A stretch of 7,023 nucleotides of DNA. Source: Gammaproteobacteria bacterium (GTDB lineage Bacteria; Pseudomonadota; Gammaproteobacteria; GRL18). Positions 1-5,246 of the stretch are shown here, in pieces. The position numbers were made by a program, and so were the translations under genes. Position 1 is the stretch's first letter, and each line of letters begins with the position of its first letter. The DNA lies in assembly GCA_030632625.1 (NCBI GenBank), contig DAOVUK010000162.1:1-7023 (forward strand), read 5' to 3'. The notes under the pieces are model-generated. The model saw only the letters and a list, made by a program, of their open reading frames with translations, ran no database searches and was not told the DNA's origin.

Positions 1-76
1 CATTAAAAGAAAAAACAAATATATACAGCTTCTATCAAAATTAATGATATAGGGTTTTAATTATTTACAAAACAGT

Positions 77-115
77 CTGATTCATCTGCTCATACCCTCG
101 TTCTTGATGAATCAG
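77..115. repeat. 10-bp perfect inverted repeat (stem-loop)
   Basis: CTGATTCATC at 77-86 is the exact reverse complement of GATGAATCAG at 106-115, with a 19-nt spacer. No T-run follows on either strand, so it does not look like an intrinsic terminator. It could be a recombination or IS end structure, or a protein binding site. Nothing in the sequence decides between these. Confidence 0.5.
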
Positions 116-167
116 TGCATCCTAATTATTCCGCTTGGGGTCGGTTAGCGCTGAATTGTCTATTGTG

Positions 168-325
168 ATGATTTCATTTTATAAAAATGTCGGTGATCGA
201 CCCACAGCAGAAGAATTAGTGGTTTCTTATGCGGTCGGTTTGGGCGTGAAACGGAAAATTAGTATTCTCTTATTTCAGTCGCTAAGGGCGTGAAGCCGCC
301 ATTTCAGGTGCCTGAAAAAGTTTAG
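168..325 (+). pseudogene. Remnants of a repeated coding tail, possibly transposase 3' ends
   Basis: Two related coding tails lie one after the other in different frames. The first (frame of 168) reads DRPTAEELVVSYAVGLGVKR from 195. The second (frame of 263, stop TAG 323-325) reads YSLISVAKGVKPPF and a few more residues. Both resemble the C-terminus of the minus-strand fragment at 3388-3612 (NRPRAELLAYSYSITKGVKRLF split across its last 22 residues). At DNA level 282-296 is a perfect 15-bp inverted match to 3399-3413, inside a longer imperfect match. The first tail is interrupted by the second, and no start or upstream domain is visible. The family is not recognised; tails of repeated transposase genes are the likeliest explanation, but that is inference. 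Confidence 0.35.
302..317. repeat. 16-bp palindrome (7-bp arms)
   Basis: TTTCAGG at 302-308 and CCTGAAA at 311-317 are perfect inverted arms around a 2-bp centre. It overlaps the end of the second coding-tail remnant. It may be part of an IS terminal structure or an operator; function unknown. Confidence 0.4.
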
Positions 326-435
326 GTAAAGATCCAAATTTTTGATTGTGATCGATTCTAAATCAAGTCGGTAATGACACATAGCCGCAATTTCAGGGTT
401 ATTCAGCTTTTGATTTTATATCCAGTTAGCGACCA

Positions 436-464
436 TTCATAATTATTAAAAAAGCTGATAGAAT
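436..464 (+). promoter_or_regulatory. Candidate sigma70-like promoter for the transposase
   Basis: TTCATA (436-441), a 17-bp spacer and TAGAAT (459-464) fit a moderate -35/-10 pair about 80 bp upstream of the transposase start. In AT-rich DNA such matches arise often. If the element begins near 502-507 this promoter lies outside it, so it would be host flanking sequence driving the transposase. Confidence 0.25.
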
Positions 465-547
465 ATTTTTATCATGGCAAAAAATAACCTAAGGATTAAA
501 GTAAAATTGGCCATTAACAGCCATAAAAAAATACTAAATTATTAACA

Positions 548-2377
548 ATGGAAGAGTCAAGAGAGAAATCCATAATGAGTGGAAATTCAAAATTAGTAGT
601 ATATCAGGTGAATATAGCTCTTATCGAAAATCCAAAAATCTGGAGGATGATAAATATTCCTCAGAATTATACACTTTCTGACTTACACATATCCATTCAA
701 TGCGCTATGGGATGGACTAACGTCCACATGTATGAATTCAAAATATCTAACATAAATAGTAATAGAGAAACAATTATTGGTCTTCCGGATGATGAGTATC
801 CATCTGCGGAAGGATTTTTAGACAGTCGCACCACAAATGTTTCAGATATCTTTGATGGAAACACAATAAATGCTAGGTATATATATGATTTAGGTGACTA
901 TTGGGAGCATTATATCGAAATAAAGAAAGTTCATCTCAAGTATGAATATATTCTTTTGCCAATATGCAACGGTGGTAATGGCACTTGTCCTGCAGAGGAC
1001 ATCGGAGGGATGGATGGATACAACTATCAAAGAAAACTTGAACAACAAATATTTTTAGAAGTGGAACCAAGGTCATCTTTCGTTGATACACAACATCAAG
1101 GCCATAAAGATAAATTTAATGAAAAAGATGTGGTTTTCTGGAAAATCCCTATTAATAAAACTAATTTGCAACCCTCTCCACAGGAATGTGAGCTTTGGTT
1201 AAGACGCTTATTACAGGGTGATATAGAAAAATGTGAGGTGGTAAATAAATTATGCTCATCAATTCCTGTGTATGATATAAAGGAGCTGTATCAGATAATT
1301 ATCACTAAGCCTTTACGAAACAGAAATAGAGCAACTGTCATATTGGGTTATGCATATGGTATTAGTGCCTCATTTATCTCAGAATATTTATTCATACCAA
1401 AGACTACGATCCGAGATTTAATCGATCGATGTAGAAAATATGGATTTACACAAGCAATTTATAACAAAAAAATTGGATTTAAGCATGAGAAACAGGAATA
1501 TATTGATAAAGTTTTTTCAATTTTGCATGCACCACCTTCTGCGTATGGATTTAATAGAACATCATGGCGTCAAGTTGATATTCTGAAAGTTATGTCTGAC
1601 GAAGGTATGGGAATAGCGAAGAATGGACTTCGAGAAATTTTGAAGAACTCAGGTTATACATATCGAAAAGCAAAGACAGTCCTTACAAGTAATGATCCAG
1701 ACTATAAAGAAAAACTTGCTGAAATAACAAAAATTCTTTCAAATTTAAAACAAAATGAAAAATTCTTTTCTATTGATGAATATGGCCCCTTTGCAATAAA
1801 AATTCAGGGTGGTAAATCATTAGTTCCTGCAGAAAAAAACAAGTCAGTACCTCAGTATCAGAAAAGCAAAGGAAGCTTAATTTTAACAGCTGCTTTAGAA
1901 TTATCATCTAACCAGGTTACTCATTTTTATTCTGAAAAGAAAAACACAGAAGAAATGATAAAGCTACTCAATTTATTAATAAAACAATATTCAAGAGAAA
2001 AGACCATATATTTTTCATGGGATGCTGCATCTTGGCATGCATCGAAAGCCCTCTACACTGCTGTAGATAAAATAAATACATCTGCATATAGAGAGAAACA
2101 CAAATGTCCTAAAGTTATACTTGCCCCATTACCAACATGTGCTCAATTTCTGAATGTTATTGAGTCAGTTTTCAGTGGAATGGCAAGAGCAATCATTCAT
2201 AATAGTAACTACCAATCCGTTAATGAATGTAAAGCCGCTATAGATCGTTATTATTCTGAGCGTAATGAGTTTTTTATCAAAAATCCTAAAAGAGCAGGGA
2301 ATAAAATTTGGGGTAAAGAAAGAGTAAATGCTGTATTTAATGAGAGTAATAATTGCAAAGATCCAAATTACCGCTAA
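548..2377 (+). CDS. IS630-family transposase with N-terminal pRiA4b ORF-3-like domain
   Basis: Predicted DDE transposase that cuts and joins the ends of its own element. Residues about 15-165 match the plasmid pRiA4b ORF-3 / IS1096 TnpR-passenger family: IWRMINIP near 31, the AMGWTNVHMYEF block at 53-64, YDLGDYWEH at 113-121, and NGGNGTCPAEDIGG at 141-154. Residues about 260-300 form a helix-turn-helix (FISEYLFIPKTTIRDLIDRC), followed by a second winged-helix-like segment (about 335-370). The catalytic core shows D410 in SIDEYGPF, D492 in SWDAASWH and E539 in FLNVIESVFSGMARAI. All three acidic residues are present and the frame is uninterrupted, so the enzyme may be active. Plain IS630 transposases are about 340-360 residues; the extra length is the N-terminal domain and a linker. 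ATG 548 has no clear ribosome site; ATG 575 (residue 10) has AGAGAGAAA upstream and still keeps the whole domain, so it may be the true start. The second D to E spacing is wider than usual. Confidence 0.9.
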   Translation: MEESREKSIMSGNSKLVVYQVNIALIENPKIWRMINIPQNYTLSDLHISIQCAMGWTNVHMYEFKISNINSNRETIIGLPDDEYPSAEGFLDSRTTNVSDIFDGNTINARYIYDLGDYWEHYIEIKKVHLKYEYILLPICNGGNGTCPAEDIGGMDGYNYQRKLEQQIFLEVEPRSSFVDTQHQGHKDKFNEKDVVFWKIPINKTNLQPSPQECELWLRRLLQGDIEKCEVVNKLCSSIPVYDIKELYQIIITKPLRNRNRATVILGYAYGISASFISEYLFIPKTTIRDLIDRCRKYGFTQAIYNKKIGFKHEKQEYIDKVFSILHAPPSAYGFNRTSWRQVDILKVMSDEGMGIAKNGLREILKNSGYTYRKAKTVLTSNDPDYKEKLAEITKILSNLKQNEKFFSIDEYGPFAIKIQGGKSLVPAEKNKSVPQYQKSKGSLILTAALELSSNQVTHFYSEKKNTEEMIKLLNLLIKQYSREKTIYFSWDAASWHASKALYTAVDKINTSAYREKHKCPKVILAPLPTCAQFLNVIESVFSGMARAIIHNSNYQSVNECKAAIDRYYSERNEFFIKNPKRAGNKIWGKERVNAVFNESNNCKDPNYR

Positions 2378-2400
2378 ATTTAGACAGGACAAGTATCGAG

Positions 2401-2422
2401 TGGCTGTAATCATTAACAGCCA
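2401..2422. repeat. 7-bp stem-loop after the transposase
   Basis: TGGCTGT (2401-2407) and ACAGCCA (2416-2422) are perfect inverted arms around an 8-nt loop. It lies between the convergent transposase and brnA genes. There is no T-run, so termination would be weak. It may equally be part of the right end of the mobile element. Confidence 0.45.
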
Positions 2423-2430
2423 ATGTAAAT

Positions 2431-2445
2431 AGCATTCTGAATGCT
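2431..2445. repeat. 7-bp near-palindrome in the convergent intergenic region
   Basis: AGCATTC (2431-2437) and GAATGCT (2439-2445) are perfect arms around one base. In the brnA direction it follows the stop codon by about 27 nt and precedes ATTTACATT, a poor U-tract. It could be a weak terminator for brnTA or an insertion scar. Confidence 0.4.
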
Positions 2446-2472
2446 TGAAAATGATGTTAGCGATAAAACAAG

Positions 2473-2739
2473 TTAACTGGTTTTTTGATGCTCTTCCATA
2501 TATTGCCGTAATATCTGGTTAATACGAGTTTGATATTTATTTCCATGCTTACGGAACCATTCAAGCATATCAGCATCCAGTCGCAATGTAATTTGTTTTT
2601 TTTTGGGACGATAAAATTTGCCCATTTCAGCATTTGACCAATCAGTTACTTCTGGAATATCTGAAGTATCTATATCATCATCTGAGAGGTTGCTTAGATG
2701 GTTAATTTCATCGTATTGGTGTTTATTTGTTTTGATCAT
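2473..2739 (-). CDS. brnA: BrnA family antitoxin
   Basis: Antitoxin of a type II pair: it binds and neutralises the BrnT ribonuclease and, in the characterised Brucella system, represses the operon through DNA binding. The 88-residue protein has an acidic N-terminal half (SDDDIDTSDIPEVTDW at 19-34), which in this family lies on the toxin side, and a ribbon-helix-helix DNA-binding C-terminal part: strand KKQITLRLD at 47-55, then helices through DMLEWFRKHG and TRINQILRQYMEE. The start at 2739 is chosen because AGAGAGA lies a short way upstream and the protein begins like other BrnA proteins. A longer open frame to 2847 exists, but its added N-terminus is only an out-of-frame reading of brnT. 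The gene overlaps the end of brnT by 17 bp, the usual toxin-first arrangement for this family, implying coupled translation. Confidence 0.9.
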   Translation of the reverse strand: MIKTNKHQYDEINHLSNLSDDDIDTSDIPEVTDWSNAEMGKFYRPKKKQITLRLDADMLEWFRKHGNKYQTRINQILRQYMEEHQKTS

Positions 2740-3007
2740 AGTGTTTTCTCTCTTGCCTGGTCGCTTTACGAGCAGAAATAATACGAATAACTTCAATCTC
2801 ATCTCGTTCATGAAAAGTATGAGCAACAAGAAGAATGACAATACCATTAATTAAGCCAAGAGTTTGCCAGCGTTCTTCTCCATCTTTGTGTCGCTCCTGC
2901 ATACTCAATGCGTATGGATCATCAAAGATCAGTCTTGCTGTTTCAAAACTAATCCCATGCTTTACAAAGTTAGTTTTGCTTTTATTTTCATCCCAATCAA
3001 ATAGCAT
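2723..3007 (-). CDS. brnT: BrnT family toxin (ribonuclease)
   Basis: Toxin of the BrnT/BrnA type II system. Characterised BrnT is a RelE-fold ribonuclease that stops translation until bound by BrnA. The 94-residue length is normal and the family blocks are in place: FDWDENKSKTNFVKHGISFE at residues 3-22, IFDDPYAL at 27-34, the RWQTLGLINGIVILLVAHTF strand region, and the closing IRIISARKATRQERKHY. No truncation or frameshift is seen, so the toxin is likely functional. The ATG at 3007 lacks an obvious ribosome site; the best promoter would give an almost leaderless transcript. It is first in a two-gene operon with brnA and sits in AT-rich DNA beside a transposase, a common setting for mobile toxin-antitoxin modules. 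Confidence 0.93.
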   Translation of the reverse strand: MLFDWDENKSKTNFVKHGISFETARLIFDDPYALSMQERHKDGEERWQTLGLINGIVILLVAHTFHERDEIEVIRIISARKATRQERKHYDQNK

Positions 3008-3013
3008 ACTTTA

Positions 3014-3042
3014 ATTGTAGTTATATATTTGTAGTTACACAA
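3014..3042 (-). promoter_or_regulatory. Candidate brnTA promoter
   Basis: On the minus strand TTGTGT (3042-3037) and TACAAT (3019-3014) are separated by 17 bp, a good sigma70-like match. The -10 box ends only six bases before the brnT ATG, so transcription would start at or next to the start codon. Both boxes are overlapped by the 9-bp direct repeat described separately. Confidence 0.45.
3015..3037. promoter_or_regulatory. Candidate BrnA operator: 9-bp direct repeat
   Basis: TTGTAGTTA occurs at 3015-3023 and again at 3029-3037, a 14-bp period. The copies cover the -10 box and the region next to the -35 box of the candidate brnTA promoter. Ribbon-helix-helix antitoxins often bind paired short repeats at their own promoter, so this is a natural candidate site for BrnA autorepression. 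That role is inferred from position only. Confidence 0.4.
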
Positions 3043-3387
3043 GGTTTTTTTAATATTATTGAGTTCTGAAGACAGAATATTTTGTTGATTTAAAATAGCT
3101 GCTTTTTGATAACTTTGATAAATGAAATCAATATCAATGAACTACACATAAATGAGATCTACACATAAGGGACGACAGCACTAGTTCATAGTCCTGATAG
3201 TGAGCGTCAGCTATGAGCATATTGCAGACGGAACAACTACTACTTTGTGCTCTTTTCTATTGAAGTTAAAAAATTATTCTCACTGTTTTTTTTGAGGTTT
3301 TAAAATGGCGGCTTTGTGGATTTCAAATATAAAAGAAGTTTTTCCAATATTGCCAAAACGGGTCATGTTCTATATTTAAGCTGATCA
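3043..3387. other. AT-rich gene-free stretch between brnT and the coding-tail fragment
   Basis: No gene is supported here. CTACACATAA is repeated at 3142-3151 and 3159-3168 (17-bp period, each preceded by ATGA). AAATGGCGGCTT at 3303-3314 is the reverse complement of 293-304, and a T-run follows a short way before it (3283-3292). The stretch is probably degraded element DNA plus the upstream region of brnTA. Confidence 0.45.
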
Positions 3388-3413
3388 CTAAAATAACCGC
3401 TTCACGCCCTTAG
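3303..3413. repeat. Right-hand inverted copies of the 282-304 repeat
   Basis: Two blocks match the left flank in inverted orientation: 3399-3413 is a perfect 15-bp complement of 282-296, and 3303-3314 a perfect 12-bp complement of 293-304. On the left the two blocks overlap by a few bases; on the right they are about 85 bp apart. This suggests two separate copies of a motif of the form GAAGCsGyyATTTyA rather than one repeat. The longer imperfect match around 3388-3440 makes chance unlikely for the first block. Confidence 0.5.
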
Positions 3414-3612
3414 TGATTGAATAAGAATATGCTAATAACTCCGCTCTGGGACGATTCTGACTATTATGCAGGTGTTCATTTAGAGCACATTTGAGAAATA
3501 GCAAGTGTCGGATGGTTTTGAAACTTTCTGGTAAATTTGGACGATCAAGTTTGAGGCTATTGCACTTTAGGTGTCCATTGACAACAACTGCCCAAAATGG
3601 CCAATTCTGCAC
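3388..3612 (-). pseudogene. Unrecognised coding fragment, possibly the 3' end of a repeated transposase gene
   Basis: An open frame encodes about 74 residues from a GTG at 3612. The frame opens a few codons further up, after an in-frame TGA. There is no ATG start and no ribosome site. The product is basic and moderately hydrophobic, with NLPESFKTIRHLLFLKCALN in its middle, and ends QNRPRAELLAYSYSITKGVK plus RLF. Its last 20 or so residues resemble both coding tails in the left flank (168-325), which are on the opposite strand. Having three related C-terminal ends within 3.4 kb points to a multicopy, probably mobile, gene of which only the 3' part remains. I do not recognise the family. It begins only 23 bp after the end of the peptidase gene on the same strand, so it may be transcribed by read-through. 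Confidence 0.4.
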
Positions 3613-3635
3613 ATATTCATTAGCTCAATAAGTAG

Positions 3636-4601
3636 TCAGGGGCTTATCCTGCAGCCACCTTTTGCCATCAGGGAAGATTTGCTCTCGATTTCCTGCCTGG
3701 AATTCTGCAGATTTTTATCTGTCGGGTGAAGATGCAGCGCTTGTGTGATTAACTTCCTGGCCTGATCAGCACAGCCTGCTGCCAGATAAACATAGGCAAG
3801 ATTGTTTAATGCAATGGCGTCGCCCGGATCGAGTGAAACTGCCTTGTTCAGTGCCGTATAGGCCTCTTCAAGCTGGTTCAGTTTGAAAGCACCATTACCA
3901 AGAGCCAGCCAGACACGTTTATCGTCAGGCCATCGGGCACTTGCTGCACGGTAGGCGCTTAGAGCTTCTTTTTGCTTATCTGTCGCTTCAAGATCAAAGG
4001 CTGATTTGAGAAAAGGACCCGGCTTAGCGGTCTGTGGAACTTTATCTGCCGGTAGAATCACCAGGGCCCAGTTTGCCGATCTTTGCCATGTGTTGCTGAA
4101 TGCACTCATTTTACTAATCCAGCGCCGCTGTCTGCCCGATCGGAGAATCACTTCGTTCTGTGCCAGGTTATAGCCGACGACCACCGCATAGTGCCACTGA
4201 GGTCGCCAGTCAAAGGCCAGGTTTTGCAGAATCAGAACCGGGTTGCCGGCGGCCACTTCTAGCAGCAGATCACTTAAGTTGTCCGCCAAAGGATAGGCGA
4301 GCATTCCATAGCGGCGGGCGGCAGCAGTGAGTTCTATCTGCAGACTGCCTTTACGCTCGGGTAGAAAGATCTGGGGAATGAGTTCTGCTGGCGTGATATT
4401 GAGGCCACGATAGCTTAACATTGTGGCCAGGGCTGCCGGGCCGCATTGATGTTCTATCTGGGGGAAAAAAGGCGTGTCTGTCAACTCTACTTCGGACGGC
4501 AGAGTATCTGCAAGTTGCGGCTGGCTGGAGCAGCCATTCAATAGTAGAACAATGAAAAAACCCGTCAGAAAACGGGTTTTTTCAAGATACAAAGCTAACA
4601 T
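3636..4601 (-). CDS. PA2778-like C39-family cysteine peptidase lipoprotein with TPR-like repeats
   Basis: Predicted lipoprotein peptidase of 321 residues facing the periplasm. Its N-terminus has a basic stretch, the hydrophobic run GFFIVLLL and a lipobox LNGC, making C24 the lipidated cysteine. Residues about 40-185 form a C39-like papain-fold domain: Q48, the nucleophile C53 in HQCGPAAL, and H137 in QWHYAVVVGY. The usual third Asp is not obvious; the corresponding place reads VILRSG (S155). Residues about 198-300 form two to three TPR-like repeats (EALSAYRAASARWPDD, LEEAYTALNKAVSLDPGD, ADQARKLITQALHLHPTD), likely for protein binding. The start at 4601 gives a proper lipoprotein signal and follows the upstream stop codon by one base; a longer frame to 4670 would add an overlapping tail before the signal. 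It forms a translationally close pair with the PA2779-like gene. The substrate is unknown; the upstream partner is a candidate. Stop TGA at 3636-3638. Confidence 0.85.
   Translation of the reverse strand: MLALYLEKTRFLTGFFIVLLLNGCSSQPQLADTLPSEVELTDTPFFPQIEHQCGPAALATMLSYRGLNITPAELIPQIFLPERKGSLQIELTAAARRYGMLAYPLADNLSDLLLEVAAGNPVLILQNLAFDWRPQWHYAVVVGYNLAQNEVILRSGRQRRWISKMSAFSNTWQRSANWALVILPADKVPQTAKPGPFLKSAFDLEATDKQKEALSAYRAASARWPDDKRVWLALGNGAFKLNQLEEAYTALNKAVSLDPGDAIALNNLAYVYLAAGCADQARKLITQALHLHPTDKNLQNSRQEIESKSSLMAKGGCRISP
4555..4582. terminator. Terminator-like hairpin inside the peptidase gene
   Basis: AAAAAACCCGT (4555-4565) and ACGGGTTTTTT (4572-4582) are perfect 11-bp inverted arms around a 6-nt loop. 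Read on the minus strand this is a GC stem followed by six U residues, the form of an intrinsic terminator, and it is symmetrical so it could work both ways. It falls within codons about 7-16 of the peptidase, just after the PA2779-like gene ends. It could partly stop transcription between the two genes, or be a coincidence of the signal-peptide codons. Confidence 0.5.
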
Positions 4602-4602
4602 G

Positions 4603-4989
4603 CTATTTAACGGGGTGTATGAAAGGAAATATATCCGTTGCTCCAATAACATCAGTGATAATGAAAACAATAAAAATCAGTACAATAATGCCAAGAACGT
4701 CCCCACCCGCTGGTAAATCAGCCAGCTGCTGGTTCAATTGAGCGATTTCCTGATTAGTCATCCGGTTGATGCGCTCCATTGCCTGTTCCTGACTAATACC
4801 AAGAGCAGCGAGCTGCTGTCGGGCAGAATCACGTTCAAGCGCTTCGATCAGCACGGTTCGATCGGTACTTATTTCTGTTGAGCCAAAGAGTTCGGCATTG
4901 CCTACCATGGCGGCCTGAGCCGACATGAGCGGTAATATAATGAGTGACAGGGATAGCACCATGGAGAGTATATTTTGCAGGTATTTCAT
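4603..4989 (-). CDS. PA2779-like exported membrane protein
   Basis: A 128-residue protein of a family known mainly by the Pseudomonas locus tag PA2779; its function is not established. Visible parts in order: a Sec signal peptide (residues 1-26, likely cut after SAQA), a polar helical region (about 40-92) rich in Gln, Glu and Leu, the turn LPAGGD at 92-97, a single membrane segment (about 98-116, LGIIVLIFIVFIITDVIG) and a short tail ATDIFPFIHPVK. The ITDVIGATDIFPF region fits the conserved C-terminus of the family as I know it. The start at 4989 is secure, with a perfect AGGAGG seven bases upstream. Its stop is one base before the peptidase start, and this gene pair travels together in other gammaproteobacteria. 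The Gly-Gly before the membrane segment recalls the cleavage site of C39 peptidase substrates, so it may be the substrate of its neighbour; that is inference. Confidence 0.85.
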   Translation of the reverse strand: MKYLQNILSMVLSLSLIILPLMSAQAAMVGNAELFGSTEISTDRTVLIEALERDSARQQLAALGISQEQAMERINRMTNQEIAQLNQQLADLPAGGDVLGIIVLIFIVFIITDVIGATDIFPFIHPVK

Positions 4990-4996
4990 CAGTTAT

Positions 4997-5002
4997 CCTC
5001 CT
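4997..5002 (-). promoter_or_regulatory. Strong ribosome binding site of the PA2779-like gene
   Basis: AGGAGG on the minus strand, seven bases before ATG 4989. It is the best ribosome site in the window and contrasts with the peptidase gene, which has no recognisable one of its own. The first gene of the pair is therefore probably translated far more than the second. Confidence 0.8.
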
Positions 5003-5045
5003 GACTGTATAAAGGAATTAAACTATTCTACTATTACTACTACAA

Positions 5046-5075
5046 ATTATGGCATATTTTAAAACCAGAAGTTAA
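5046..5075 (-). promoter_or_regulatory. Candidate promoter of the PA2779/PA2778-like pair
   Basis: On the minus strand TTAACT (5075-5070) and CATAAT (5051-5046) are separated by 18 bp, giving a leader of roughly 50 nt. The match is only moderate. The 257-bp gap between the Rossmann-protein gene and this pair makes a separate promoter likely. Confidence 0.3.
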
Positions 5076-5246
5076 GAACTATTTAACGTTTCCCGCATCT
5101 GCGGTCACTTTTTTTTCCCTGCTCCCTTCTGCATACCGATCAAGTTCCTGAGTTATCTGCATGATATCAATAGAATAAAGTTTACAATTGCAGGGTGGTC
5201 ACAGCCCGGCAAATGCTACTTAATCCAGACACGCTGAATGGTTACT

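Larger units (their letters stand above)
1..547. other. AT-rich left flank without an intact gene
   Basis: No convincing complete gene is visible on either strand. The stretch holds a 10-bp stem-loop (77-115), two overlapping remnants of a coding tail (168-325), a 16-bp palindrome (302-317), a candidate promoter (436-464) and the possible left end of the transposase element (502-523). Frames in 90-180 open only briefly before stops. The look is of decayed mobile-element DNA rather than a functional intergenic region. Confidence 0.6.
502..2427 (+). mobile_element. Candidate IS630-type insertion element with uncertain ends
   Basis: The coding part is clear; the ends are inferred. Upstream, ATTGGC (507-512) is followed by a short AT block and ACAGCCA (517-523). 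The reverse complement of 2401-2424 also begins with ATTGGC and ends with ACAGCCA, but with about six extra bases between them, so these could be imperfect terminal inverted repeats. A TA dinucleotide sits just outside each (502-503 and 2426-2427); IS630-family elements target TA. In addition CATTAACAGCCA occurs as a 12-bp direct repeat at 512-523 and 2411-2422. A 12-bp match is near what chance allows in 7 kb, so the boundaries are tentative. Confidence 0.35.

Noticed and set aside
2165..2413. Minus-strand open frame of 82 codons under the transposase 3' end
   Set aside because: Antisense to conserved catalytic residues of the transposase; no recognisable domain.
2378..2472. Integron attC site beside the toxin-antitoxin genes
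   Set aside because: GTTA/TAAC-like bases occur but the R'/R'' core consensus and pairing are not met, and no integrase or cassette array is visible.
2740..2847. N-terminal extension of brnA by 36 codons
   Set aside because: The extra residues are brnT read out of frame; the 2739 start has a ribosome site and a family-like N-terminus.
2618..2854. Plus-strand open frame of 78 codons over brnA/brnT
   Set aside because: Antisense shadow of two recognised genes.
3134..3220. Minus-strand 28-codon open frame in the gene-free stretch
   Set aside because: Too short, with no ribosome site, resemblance or conservation evidence visible.
4602..4670. Longer start for the peptidase gene
   Set aside because: It would put 23 residues before the lipoprotein signal and overlap the PA2779-like coding end; 4601 gives a proper signal peptide.
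4474..4716. Plus-strand open frame of 80 codons
   Set aside because: It lies antisense across the junction of two well-supported minus-strand genes, has no ribosome site or family resemblance, and its basic start simply reads the A/T-rich hairpin.
5093..5116. Hairpin CCGCA/TGCGG followed by a T-run on the plus strand
   Set aside because: The loop is too small, the stem short, and no plus-strand gene ends before it.
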